Shown here: piece after piece, positions 17,011 through 25,209 of the stretch
Layout: each line of letters starts with the position of its first letter
Position numbering within the stretch: the stretch's first letter is position 1
DNA from: Enterococcus moraviensis ATCC BAA-383
Lineage (GTDB): Bacteria; Bacillota; Bacilli; Lactobacillales; Enterococcaceae
Length of the DNA: 64,000 nucleotides
Reading direction: 5' to 3'
NCBI RefSeq assembly: GCF_000407445.1
Contig: NZ_ASWB01000005.1
Span: 62,001-126,000, forward strand
Program-made: the position numbers and the translations under genes
Notes under the pieces: model-generated
What the model was told of the DNA's origin: nothing
The model's database searches: none
What the model saw: only the letters and a program-made list of their open reading frames with translations

Positions 17011-17034
17011 TGAAGGAGAAAGTGAGGAACTGTA

Positions 17035-17697
17035 ATGGATGAGATAGTAGAATTAGAGAAAAAGAATTTTTGGTTCGCTGATTGGTCGTTTCCAATTTTA
17101 GTCGGTTTATTATCTGCTGGAGTATTTGCTGGAACCCACATGTACATTGAGCATGGCGTTGGAGCGTTTAATGAAGTAGCTATTGTTGCAATGCTAAAAG
17201 CCGGAATGGATGGCGGTTCTTACGGAGCAGCGGCAGCATTTGGTGCAAGTTTCTTATTTGCTCGTATATTAGAGGGCTCTTTGGTTGGCATTTTAGATAT
17301 TGGAGGTGCAATTTTGACAGGTGTTGGAATTGGTGTTCCTGCAATACTTTTAAGTATGGACATTACAGCGCCAGTTGAAAACTTTGGCCTTTCCTTATTA
17401 ACGGGCATGCTTCTTGGTTTGATTATTGGCGGCATCATCATTATGATTCGTAAATTTACCATTAATCAGTCAAATTCTACGTTTGGTGCTGATGTTATGA
17501 TGGGCGCAGGGAATGCTTCAGGTCGCTTCTTAGGACCTTTGATCATTATCAGTGCATGCGGTGCATCTGCTCCAATCGGTATTGGTTCAATTATTGGTGC
17601 TGTGATTTTCTACGTGTGGAAAAAGCCAATTGCAGGTGGTGCAATTCTAGGTGCGATGATTTTTGGTGCAATATTCCCAGTTGATTTACCTAGTTAA
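17035..17697 (+). CDS. DUF4310 integral membrane protein
   Basis: This 220-residue membrane protein has about six hydrophobic helices and many Gly-Ala pairs, for example the GGSYGAAAAFGASFLFARIL segment near residues 60-80. It belongs to DUF4310, the constant partner of DUF4311. Its start follows AAGGAG 24 bp after the previous gene, and it ends the four-gene transport block. A promoter-like region with a cre-like box then separates it from the PTS IIC gene. Inference: with DUF4311 it forms the membrane part of a transporter that may be PTS-like, given the PRD proteins next to it. Confidence 0.85.
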   Translation: MDEIVELEKKNFWFADWSFPILVGLLSAGVFAGTHMYIEHGVGAFNEVAIVAMLKAGMDGGSYGAAAAFGASFLFARILEGSLVGILDIGGAILTGVGIGVPAILLSMDITAPVENFGLSLLTGMLLGLIIGGIIIMIRKFTINQSNSTFGADVMMGAGNASGRFLGPLIIISACGASAPIGIGSIIGAVIFYVWKKPIAGGAILGAMIFGAIFPVDLPS

Positions 17698-17707
17698 AAC
17701 GAATTAA

Positions 17708-17745
17708 AGTTGCACTTTTCTTTTGAAAACCGTTTACATTATAAT
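17708..17745 (+). promoter_or_regulatory. promoter region with cre-like box and AGTTGCACT site
   Basis: A perfect TATAAT lies at 17740-17745. GAAAACCGTTTACA (17725-17738) matches 12 of 14 positions of the catabolite-responsive element and lies directly against the -10, as expected for CcpA repression. AGTTGCACT (17708-17716), shared with the region ahead of the PRD regulator, lies where an activator would bind. No -35 is convincing, which also favours an activated promoter. Confidence 0.55.
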
Positions 17746-17820
17746 GTTACCATGTTATTATAAATGAGAAATAATTTTGATTTTTTATTTATATTAATTT
17801 TTGAACGGAGGACAAAAGAA

Positions 17821-19140
17821 ATGAATGGTTTTGTGCAGTGGATGGAAGTAAAATTGATGCCGATTGCCAATAAATTTGGCTCACAGCGTCATATGACGGC
17901 AATTAGAAAGGGACTTATTGCTACAATGCCTTTGACGATCGTCGGTGCATTTTTTACAGTGTTCCAGAATATTCCAATCGATGCGTATATGAAATTTATT
18001 GAGCCATATCAAGCAGTGTTGGATATTCCTTCTCGATATACTATGGGGATTTTAGCTTTATATGCAACGTTTGGTATTGCTTCTTCTTTAGCAACAAGTT
18101 ATAAGTTGGATTCTTTAACATGTGGGATTTTAGCGGTTATGGCCTTTTTAGTAACGGCAGCACCGCCAACACGAGTTTTTGAAGATGTGAAAGATGTTAT
18201 TGGTGCAGGTCGTTATATTAATTTAGCGAATATCGGTTCAGCCTCATTATTTGGCGCAATCGTTACTGCCCTTGTTTCAGTGGAAATTTATCGTTTCTTT
18301 ATTCAAAAAGATATTACGATTAAAATGCCTGATGGTGTTCCACCAGAAGTATCAAATTCATTTATCGCATTGATTCCAGGTGCTGTGATCTTATTACTAT
18401 TTTGGGTAATTCGTCATGTGATTGGTTTTGATTTAAATGGGTTCTTGAGTACATTATTGATGCCGTTGAAAGACACTTTAGCAGGGAATAGCCTATTTGG
18501 CGGATTGCTTACAGTCTTCCTGATTTGTTTCTTCTGGGTTTTAGGGATTCACGGACCAGCGATCATGGGACCGGTTATCAGACCGTTTTGGGATATGTCG
18601 ATTGCTGAAAATACACTTGCTTTTCAAGAAGGAGCGTCAGTTCACAATTTACCGAATATCTTTACGGAACAATTTTTACAATGGTTTATCTGGATCGGTG
18701 GCGCAGGGACTACTTTAGCGTTAGTTGTTTTAATGATGTTTTCAAAATCGACATACCTGAAAAGTTTAGGTCGTTTGTCTTTCTTACCAGGTTTATTTAA
18801 TATTAATGAGCCCGTTATCTTTGGTACACCAATCGTTATGAATCCAATTTTAGGGATTCCATTCATTGTGGCACCATTGATCACCACAACATTTTCTTAT
18901 TTCTTAACTGTTACAAATGTGATTCCGATGATGGCAGCTCGTTTACCATTTGCAATACCAGCACCAATCGCTGCTTGGATGAGTACTAATTGGAGCGTGC
19001 CAGCAGCATTGCTTGTTTGTGTCAATTTCCTGATTACTTTGGCGATTTACTACCCGTTCTTCAAAGTATATGAAAAACAACAGTTAGATAAAGAAGCAGA
19101 AGAGTTGGCAGCAGAACAAAAAGCGAAAGCAGCTGCTTAA
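17821..19140 (+). CDS. PTS cellobiose/lactose-family EIIC permease, orphan
   Basis: This 439-residue EIIC of the lactose/cellobiose family (CelB-like) has about ten membrane helices. The family signatures FNINEPVIFGTPIVMNPI (near residue 325) and GIHGPAIMGPVIRPFW (near 243) are clear. EIIC translocates the sugar while EIIB and EIIA phosphorylate it. No EIIA or EIIB gene lies nearby, so it must borrow these from another locus. It precedes a DUF871 gene, a pairing common in Firmicutes. ATG 17821 has CGGAGGA about 8 bp before it. The C-terminus ends in an unusual Lys/Ala/Glu tail. Confidence 0.9.
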   Translation: MNGFVQWMEVKLMPIANKFGSQRHMTAIRKGLIATMPLTIVGAFFTVFQNIPIDAYMKFIEPYQAVLDIPSRYTMGILALYATFGIASSLATSYKLDSLTCGILAVMAFLVTAAPPTRVFEDVKDVIGAGRYINLANIGSASLFGAIVTALVSVEIYRFFIQKDITIKMPDGVPPEVSNSFIALIPGAVILLLFWVIRHVIGFDLNGFLSTLLMPLKDTLAGNSLFGGLLTVFLICFFWVLGIHGPAIMGPVIRPFWDMSIAENTLAFQEGASVHNLPNIFTEQFLQWFIWIGGAGTTLALVVLMMFSKSTYLKSLGRLSFLPGLFNINEPVIFGTPIVMNPILGIPFIVAPLITTTFSYFLTVTNVIPMMAARLPFAIPAPIAAWMSTNWSVPAALLVCVNFLITLAIYYPFFKVYEKQQLDKEAEELAAEQKAKAAA

Positions 19141-19153
19141 TTTAAAAGAGGGG

Positions 19154-19180
19154 GAGGGTAGTAGATTTACTATCCTCTTT
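19154..19180 (+). terminator. hairpin after the PTS IIC gene
   Basis: GAGGGTAGTA (19154-19163) pairs with TACTATCCTC (19168-19177) with one G-U pair and a four-base loop, followed by TTT. It is probably a partial terminator that lowers expression of the genes downstream. Confidence 0.6.
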
Positions 19181-19193
19181 GGTGATTAAGATC

Positions 19194-19430
19194 ATGTTGA
19201 TTTGGTTTATTGTATTTTTTATTTTGAGTCAAGTCATGATCGAAAGAAAATGGTTGCCTGCATCATTTACAGGATTGAGGTTGTTCCATTTATGTATTGT
19301 ATCGATTGGGTTGATTTTGCTCTCAATCGTAGTTGGAATTTTAATTAGACAACCACTGTTCATAGTAGGAAGTGTAACTATTTTGTGTAGTTCGGTCATC
19401 TCTTGGAAGTATCGACATAAATTTGATTAG
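19194..19430 (+). CDS. small membrane protein of unknown function
   Basis: I do not recognise this short protein (about 78 residues from ATG 19194; TTG 19179 and GTG 19182 are alternatives). It has two to three hydrophobic segments: MLIWFIVFFILSQVMI at the N-terminus, LFHLCIVSIGLILLSIVVGIL in the middle and a shorter one at FIVGSVTILCSSVIS. It ends with a basic KYRHKFD tail. It lies between the orphan EIIC and the DUF871 gene, 20 bp before the latter, so it may belong to that operon. The ribosome site is weak. The hydrophobic pattern makes a real gene plausible. Confidence 0.6.
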   Translation: MLIWFIVFFILSQVMIERKWLPASFTGLRLFHLCIVSIGLILLSIVVGILIRQPLFIVGSVTILCSSVISWKYRHKFD

Positions 19431-19450
19431 ATAACGCGGAGGGAAAACAA

Positions 19451-20539
19451 ATGAAACGAGCATTAGGTGTATCAGTTTATCCAGATCATAGTGAAATAGA
19501 AAAAGATAAAGCTTATTTAAAAAAAGCTAGCGAGTGTGGATTTTCACGGATTTTTATGAGTATGTTAGAAGTTACTGAAGGCAAAGAAGTAGTAAAAGAG
19601 AAATTTAAATCATTAATTTCTTATGCGAAAGATTTAGGTTACGAAACAATTTTAGATGTAGCACCAAATATTTTTGATGAACTGCAAATTTCCTATGATG
19701 ATTTAACCTTCTTTTACGAAACGGGAGCGGACGGTATTCGTTTGGATGTTGGATTTGATGGGAACAAGGAAGCTAAATTGACATTTAATCCATTTGATTT
19801 AGCGATTGAATTGAATATGAGTAATGATGTAGCCTATTTGGATAATATTTTAACGTATGAAGCCAATGTTCCATTCCTTTACGGATGTCACAATTTTTAT
19901 CCGCAAGAAGGCACAGCGCTACCGTATGATTTCTTTGAGCGCTGTAGCGTTCGTTTTAAAAAGCATGGGATTCGCACAGCTGCCTTTATTAATTCTCAGG
20001 CAGGTAAGATCGGTCCTTGGGATGTCAATGATGGCTTACCAACACTGGAAATGCATAGACATTTACCAGTAGATATTCAGGCGAAACACCTATTTGCGAC
20101 TGGTTTGATTGATGATGTGATCATAGGAAATGCCTATGCATCGGATGAAGAGCTTGAATTACTAGGTCGTTTGAATCGCTATCAATTAGAATTAGCAGTT
20201 GAGTTTACAAACGAGGCTAGCAAAGTTGAAAAAGAGATCACGTTAACGGAACAACACTTCCGTCGGGGCGACATTACAGATCAAGTCGTTCGTTCAACGG
20301 AAGTTCGTAAAAAATACAAAGATGCTGCGAATCCTGCTCACGATAATACGCATGAATTTCAAATCGGCGATGTTGTGATTGGAAATGATGCATTTGGGAA
20401 ATACAAAAATGAACTACAGATTGTTTTACAGCCTCATTCAGATGACCGTAAAAACAAAGTGGGGCAAATAACAGAGAAAGAATTGTTGTTGTTGGATTTT
20501 GTAAAACCCTGGACAAAATTTAGATTTACAGAAAAGTAG
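19451..20539 (+). CDS. DUF871 protein, MupG-like 6-phospho-glycosidase candidate
   Basis: This 362-residue cytosolic protein has an N-terminal TIM barrel (about 1-235) and a small C-terminal beta domain, the DUF871 layout. The start MKRALGVSVYPDHSE and the segments DVAPNIFDEL, GADGIRLDVGFDG and YGCHNFYPQEGTALPYDFF are characteristic. One DUF871 member, MupG of Staphylococcus aureus, hydrolyses the 6-phospho-MurNAc-GlcNAc disaccharide. A similar 6-phospho-disaccharide hydrolysis is likely here, because an orphan EIIC lies just upstream. MurQ and MurR are absent from the window, so MurNAc itself is not assured. GGAGGG is the ribosome site. Confidence 0.82.
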   Translation: MKRALGVSVYPDHSEIEKDKAYLKKASECGFSRIFMSMLEVTEGKEVVKEKFKSLISYAKDLGYETILDVAPNIFDELQISYDDLTFFYETGADGIRLDVGFDGNKEAKLTFNPFDLAIELNMSNDVAYLDNILTYEANVPFLYGCHNFYPQEGTALPYDFFERCSVRFKKHGIRTAAFINSQAGKIGPWDVNDGLPTLEMHRHLPVDIQAKHLFATGLIDDVIIGNAYASDEELELLGRLNRYQLELAVEFTNEASKVEKEITLTEQHFRRGDITDQVVRSTEVRKKYKDAANPAHDNTHEFQIGDVVIGNDAFGKYKNELQIVLQPHSDDRKNKVGQITEKELLLLDFVKPWTKFRFTEK

Positions 20540-20547
20540 GGGATAAA

Positions 20548-21657
20548 ATGAGTTACGATTTAATTATAAAAAATGGAAGAACCATTGATGGTAAGCCAAT
20601 AGAAATAGCAATCAATGCTGGTAAAATCGTTAAAGTTTCTGATACAATCGAAGCAAAGAGTAAAGAGGTATTGGAACTAGTGGCAGACTCGTATCTATCT
20701 GCAGGTTGGATCGATGACCATGTGCATTGTTTTGAAAAGATGACCTTGTACTACGATTTTCCAGATGAAATTGGGGTAAAAAAAGGTATCACAACAGTGA
20801 TTGATGCTGGTACTACAGGAGCGGAAAACATTCATGAATTTTATGACCTAGCGAAACAAGCCAAAACCAATGTGTATGCGTTAGTGAATATTTCTAAATG
20901 GGGCATCGTTGAACAAGATGAATTAGCTGATCTAAGCAAAGTTAAAGAAGAGTTAGTGCATAAAGCATTAGCGGAATTACCAGATTTTGTAGTAGGAATC
21001 AAGGCTAGAATGAGTAAAACAGTGATTGGAGAAAATGGAATCACACCTTTAGAAATGGCGAAGAAAATTCAAAAAGAAAACAATGACTTGCCATTGATGG
21101 TTCACATTGGTTCTGCGCCACCTGAACTAGATGAAATTTTAGCTCATATGTCAAAAGGAGATGTGCTGACGCATTGTTTTAATGGAAAACCAAACGGAAT
21201 CTTAAACAAAGAAACCGATCAAATAAAAGATTTTGCTTGGGCAGCATATGATAAAGGAATCGTATTTGATATCGGACATGGGACAGATAGTTTTAATTTC
21301 CATGTGGCAGAAGCAGCTCTAAAAGAAGGCATGAAAGCAACGTCGATCAGTACAGATATCTATATTCGAAATCGTGAAAATGGACCAGTCTACGATTTAG
21401 CAACCACAATGGAAAAATTACGCGTTGTAGGCTATGAATGGCCTGAAATTATTGAGAAGGTTACTGAAGCGCCTGCTAAAAATTTTCATTTTGATACAAA
21501 AGGACACTTAAAAGAAGGCTATGATGCTGATATTACAGTCTTTACAATAGAGGCGGGGCATAAAACATTGACTGATTCAAATGGTTTTACCAGAGAGGCA
21601 AAAGAATTGATCAAACCAGTAAAAACGATTATTGGAGGAACCGTTTATGACAATTAG
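20548..21657 (+). CDS. amidohydrolase/deacetylase, EF_0837-type
   Basis: This 369-residue metal-dependent hydrolase has the amidohydrolase barrel. The metal ligands are visible: HVH in GWIDDHVHCFEK (about 58-61), a Lys in VVGIKARM (about 150) that may be carboxylated, His in MVHIGSAPPE and THCFNGKPNG, and Asp in SISTDIY. Related enzymes remove N-acyl groups or open cyclic amides. Placed before DgaE- and DgaF-type enzymes, it most likely deacylates an N-acylated amino-sugar acid before deamination. That substrate is inferred. It starts 8 bp after the DUF871 gene and overlaps the next gene by 11 bp. Confidence 0.88.
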   Translation: MSYDLIIKNGRTIDGKPIEIAINAGKIVKVSDTIEAKSKEVLELVADSYLSAGWIDDHVHCFEKMTLYYDFPDEIGVKKGITTVIDAGTTGAENIHEFYDLAKQAKTNVYALVNISKWGIVEQDELADLSKVKEELVHKALAELPDFVVGIKARMSKTVIGENGITPLEMAKKIQKENNDLPLMVHIGSAPPELDEILAHMSKGDVLTHCFNGKPNGILNKETDQIKDFAWAAYDKGIVFDIGHGTDSFNFHVAEAALKEGMKATSISTDIYIRNRENGPVYDLATTMEKLRVVGYEWPEIIEKVTEAPAKNFHFDTKGHLKEGYDADITVFTIEAGHKTLTDSNGFTREAKELIKPVKTIIGGTVYDN

Positions 21658-22741
21658 TTATGAAAAATTCAACCTAAAAGAAGTGATCAATGCTTCAGGT
21701 AGAATGACGATTTTAGGTGTATCAAAAGTATCAGAAAATGTTCTGGCTGCTCAAAAATTTGGTGGTGAACATTTCTTCGAAATGAGTGAGCTAAGTATTC
21801 AAACTGGCGCCTATCTTGCAAAACTCTTAAAAGTCGAAGATGCTCAAGTGGTTTCTTCTGCATCTGCTGGTATTGCACAAAGTGTGGCAGCCTTGATTGG
21901 TGAAGGATTGGTGTTTCATGCCTATCATCCTTATACAGAGAAGATCACGAAACGTGAAATCATCCTGCCTAAGGGACACAATGTCGATTATGGTACGCCT
22001 GTTGAAGTAATGGTAGAACAAGGTGGTGGACAGGTCGTTGAAGCAGGCTATGCAAATATGTGTACACCAGAACATATTGAAATGATGATTACCGACCAAA
22101 CTGCAGCTATTTTATACATTAAAAGTCACCATACTGTTCAAAAAAGCATGTTAAGCGTGACAGAAGCTGCGACCGTAGCCAAAATGAATAACATCCCTTT
22201 GATTGTGGATGCAGCAGCAGAAGAAGACCTCTTCAAATATATTGAAGCAGGAGCCGATCTAGTGATATACAGTGGAGCAAAAGCTATTGAAGGGCCAAGT
22301 GCAGGACTTGTGATTGGTAAAAAAGACTACATCGAGTGGATTCGTCTACAAGGAAAAGGTATTGGTCGTGCGATGAAAATCGGCAAAGACAATATCTTGG
22401 GGTTCACACAAGCTGTTGAAGACTATGTGAAAAATGGCAGTGAATCAGGAGAAGCGATGCAAGCCCGTCTCACACCCTTTATTGAAGCGTTAAATAATAT
22501 TCCAAATATTGTTGCCAAAGTCGTTCAAGATGGTGCAGGTAGAGAGATTTATCGCGCAAGTATTAAAATCAGTGGAGCCAAATCAGCCAAAGAAGTTATC
22601 CAAGAATTACGGGCTGAAAGTCCAGCAATATATACACGTGAATATCAAGCGAACAATGGCATTATTGAATTTGATATCCGGTCTGTCAATGAAATAGAAA
22701 TGAAGAAAATCGTGACTCGTTTAAACGAAATCATGAACTAA
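21647..22741 (+). CDS. dgaE: DgaE-family PLP-dependent ammonia-lyase
   Basis: This 364-residue PLP enzyme has a SelA-like fold. The pyridoxal Lys lies in YSGAKAIEGPSAGLVIG (about residues 209-225), preceded by the cofactor-binding Asp in IPLIVDAAAEED. In Salmonella, DgaE converts D-glucosaminate-6-phosphate to 2-keto-3-deoxygluconate-6-phosphate plus ammonia. The same type of alpha,beta-elimination is expected here. ATG 21647 is chosen because GGAGG lies 9 bp before it, inside the end of the amidohydrolase gene; the TTG at 21632 is upstream of that site. The aldolase gene follows after 27 bp. Confidence 0.88.
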   Translation: MTISYEKFNLKEVINASGRMTILGVSKVSENVLAAQKFGGEHFFEMSELSIQTGAYLAKLLKVEDAQVVSSASAGIAQSVAALIGEGLVFHAYHPYTEKITKREIILPKGHNVDYGTPVEVMVEQGGGQVVEAGYANMCTPEHIEMMITDQTAAILYIKSHHTVQKSMLSVTEAATVAKMNNIPLIVDAAAEEDLFKYIEAGADLVIYSGAKAIEGPSAGLVIGKKDYIEWIRLQGKGIGRAMKIGKDNILGFTQAVEDYVKNGSESGEAMQARLTPFIEALNNIPNIVAKVVQDGAGREIYRASIKISGAKSAKEVIQELRAESPAIYTREYQANNGIIEFDIRSVNEIEMKKIVTRLNEIMN

Positions 22742-22768
22742 AAAAGAAAAAATAGGAGTGAATCAACC

Positions 22769-23512
22769 ATGACATTAACACCAAACTATTTAGAAGATCG
22801 CATTTGCTTAAACGTTTTAGCAAATTCAGTAGAAAATGCGAAAAATTGTTACGAAGCTGCTGAAGGACATATCGTATTAGGCGTACTATCAAAGAATTAC
22901 CCAACGGATGCTGCTGCAATTGAGGATATGAAAAAATATGCAGCAGAAACAAATAATGCTTTATCTGTAGGGTTAGGTGCAGGTGATCCAAATCAAAGTC
23001 AAATGGTTTCAAGAATTTCAAAAGACTTACAACCGCAACACGTGAACCAAGTTTTCACTGGCGTAGGAACTTCTCGTGCATTACTAGGGCAAAACGACAC
23101 GATTGTGAATGGTTTAGTGTCTCCAACAGGTAAAGTTGGTATCGTTAATATTGCAACTGGCCCATTAAGCTCACAAGCACCCGCAGGGGAAGTAACAATC
23201 GAAACAGCGATTCGTCTATTACAAGATATGGGCGGTAGCTCAATCAAATTCTTCCCAATGAAAGGATTAGCCCACATTGAAGAATATAAAGCTGTGGCAG
23301 CAGCTTGTGCTAAATATGACTTCTACCTAGAACCAACAGGTGGCATCGATTTAGAAAATTTTGAAGAAATCGTCCAAATCGCAGTTGATGCAGGAGTGAA
23401 GAAGATTATTCCTCACGTATACAGCTCAATTATCGATTCAGCAACAGGTGACACAAAACCAGAAGATGTCAAAACATTACTTGGAATGATGAAAAACACA
23501 TTAACAAAATAA
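22769..23512 (+). CDS. dgaF: KDGP aldolase family protein, DgaF-type
   Basis: This 247-residue barrel aldolase has the candidate Schiff-base Lys in GGSSIKFFPMKGL (about 155-167), the arrangement of the DgaF/EF_0839 family. DgaF splits 2-keto-3-deoxy-6-phosphogluconate to pyruvate and glyceraldehyde-3-phosphate. Both products enter glycolysis. Other segments such as FTGVGTSRALLGQ and LEPTGGIDLENF line the barrel mouth. It is 27 bp after dgaE. Its stop codon runs directly into the first of four tandem 120-bp repeats, which may terminate or process this long message. Confidence 0.9.
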   Translation: MTLTPNYLEDRICLNVLANSVENAKNCYEAAEGHIVLGVLSKNYPTDAAAIEDMKKYAAETNNALSVGLGAGDPNQSQMVSRISKDLQPQHVNQVFTGVGTSRALLGQNDTIVNGLVSPTGKVGIVNIATGPLSSQAPAGEVTIETAIRLLQDMGGSSIKFFPMKGLAHIEEYKAVAAACAKYDFYLEPTGGIDLENFEEIVQIAVDAGVKKIIPHVYSSIIDSATGDTKPEDVKTLLGMMKNTLTK

Positions 23513-24000
23513 AAGCTGATCAAGCTCGTTTAGGACTGACCGAAAAATAGCAAAACTTGAATGCAGCGGTTTTAGCTGCCGTCAAGGCTTGTCTTTTTTC
23601 CTAAGTCCTAGCTTGTAAAGCTAGATAAATAAAAGCTGATCAAGCTCGTTTAGGACTGACCGAAAAATAGCAAAACTTGAATGCAGCGGTTTTAGCTGCC
23701 GTCAAGGCTTGTCTTTTTTCCTAAGTCCTAGCTTGTAAAGCTGGATAAAATAAAAGCTGATCAAGCTCGTTTAGGACTGACCGAAAAATAGTAAAACTTG
23801 AATGCAGCGGTTTTAGCTGCCATCAAGGCTTGTCTTTTTTCCTAAGTCCTAGCTTGTAAAGCTAGACAAATAAAAGCTGAATGAGCTTTTTCAGCACTGA
23901 AAAAAGTAATAAAACTTGACGGTGGTATTTTTTACCTGATTCAAGTTTTATCTTTTTTCTGAATGGCTCGTTCATGAAGCGAGAAAGTAGGCCGGAATCA
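23511..24000 (+). repeat. four tandem ~120-bp structured repeats
   Basis: Units begin with AAAAGCTGA at 23511, 23631, 23752 and 23872, so the period is 120-121 bp. Units 1-3 are nearly identical (a few substitutions); unit 4 is strongly diverged. Each unit folds as a nested stem: CAAGCT/AGCTTG, TAGGACT/AGTCCTA, then CTTGA/TCAAG and GCAGC/GCTGC around a short loop, with TTTTTT on the right side. Unit 4 keeps the fold with other bases (GAGC/GCTC, GAAAAAAG/CTTTTTTC, AAAACTTGA/TTCAAGTTTT). No protein frame is conserved. They lie between the aldolase and kinase genes. Confidence 0.9.
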
Positions 24001-24002
24001 AC

Positions 24003-25013
24003 ATGAGAATTGTAGCTTTTGGTGAAATAATGATGCGTTTGACACCACCAGAATATTTGATGTTGGAACAAACAAAAGAGTTACGCCTAGATTTTACAGG
24101 GACAGGAGTCAATATTTTAAGTAACCTTGCTCACTTTGGTTGTCAAACAAGCTTACTAACAAATCTTCCTGATAATCGATTAGGGGAGGCAGCTAAAGCA
24201 AGTGTCCGTCAGCTAGGTATTCAAGATCATTGGATCGGTACGGCTGGGGATCATATTGGCTCTTATTTTGCTGAGATGGGATTTGGCCCAAGACCCACAC
24301 AAGTAACCTATCAAAACCGCAGAAATAGTTCGTTTGGTATAAGCAACGCTGCTAGTTATGATTTTGATGCAATCTTAGCAGAAACTGATTTGATCCATAT
24401 TTGTGGTATTTCATTGAGTTTGACGGAAGAAACACGCTCAGCAGCCTTTGCATTAGCTGAAAAGGCACATGATTTTGGGAAAAAAGTTTGTTTTGATTTT
24501 AATTTTCGCCCCAGTTTAAATGAAGAGCATGGAGTATCTTTTATGAAAGAGCAATATGAAAAAATATTACCGTATTGTGATCTCGTTTTTGGAAGTCAGC
24601 GTGACTTGACTGATTTATTAGGAATGAAACTAGATGAAACGCTGGAGTCTTCTAAACAATTTGAAGAATTAGTTCATCGGTTTATGACAAACTATCAACT
24701 TGAGTATTTTGCTGGAACACTTCGGCAAGGAGATGGAGACAAGCAGTATTTAACAGGTTTTTTAGTTGATTCAGATCATTATGTACAAGCAGCTCCTAGA
24801 GAAATTATCAATTTAGATCGAATAGGTGCAGGTGATGGCTACGCTGCAGGTGTATTGCTTGGTTATAGCGAAGCATGGCCTCTGATTGAAACGGTTGAAT
24901 TTGCTACAGCCAACGGTGTCTTAGCGCATACGATCCAAGGAGACGTACCACTTACGACTCGAAAACAAGTCAGACATATTATGGAACAGCCGACAGTAGA
25001 TTTGATTCGCTGA
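24003..25013 (+). CDS. PfkB-family sugar kinase, probable 2-keto-3-deoxygluconate kinase
   Basis: This 336-residue ribokinase-type kinase starts with the strand RIVAFGEIMMRLTPP (about 2-16). Its PfkB signature 2 is RIGAGDGYAAGVLLG (about 273-287), with the catalytic Asp in GAGD. The substrate-side segment FTGTGVNILSNLAHFG (about 32-47) stands where KdgK has GGAEAN. Kinases of this type phosphorylate 2-keto-3-deoxygluconate, which would feed the DgaF aldolase. ATG 24003 follows the last tandem repeat and has only a weak ribosome site (GCCGGAA), so its translation may be low or regulated by the repeat hairpin. Confidence 0.82.
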   Translation: MRIVAFGEIMMRLTPPEYLMLEQTKELRLDFTGTGVNILSNLAHFGCQTSLLTNLPDNRLGEAAKASVRQLGIQDHWIGTAGDHIGSYFAEMGFGPRPTQVTYQNRRNSSFGISNAASYDFDAILAETDLIHICGISLSLTEETRSAAFALAEKAHDFGKKVCFDFNFRPSLNEEHGVSFMKEQYEKILPYCDLVFGSQRDLTDLLGMKLDETLESSKQFEELVHRFMTNYQLEYFAGTLRQGDGDKQYLTGFLVDSDHYVQAAPREIINLDRIGAGDGYAAGVLLGYSEAWPLIETVEFATANGVLAHTIQGDVPLTTRKQVRHIMEQPTVDLIR

Positions 25014-25074
25014 AAAAAGACAAGAACAAAGTAGTATAATTAAGTTTATACTACTTTCGTTCTTGTCTTTTTTT
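25013..25074 (+). terminator. strong terminator of the sugar-acid island
   Basis: AAAAAAGACAAGAAC...GTAGTATA pairs with TATACTAC...GTTCTTGTCTTTTTT over about 25 bp with one small internal mismatch and a short loop. It starts at the kinase stop codon and ends the island transcript. Confidence 0.93.
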
Positions 25075-25209
25075 CATTATAATAAGAAGAGTAGGGAATT
25101 TAGCGAAACCATTTACGTAGTCCCGATAAATTGGTATGCTTAGAAAGTAAAGATAGGATGCTAAACGTTATTTTTATATAGAAAAGTCTGTTTATAGGAG
25201 GAAATCGAT

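Noticed and set aside
12988-17716. Sigma-54 promoters around the TTGCA words
   Set aside because: The AGTTGCACT sites lack the GG element at the needed distance (10 bp between GG and GC), so a sigma-54 reading was dropped despite the LevR-like context of dga operons elsewhere.
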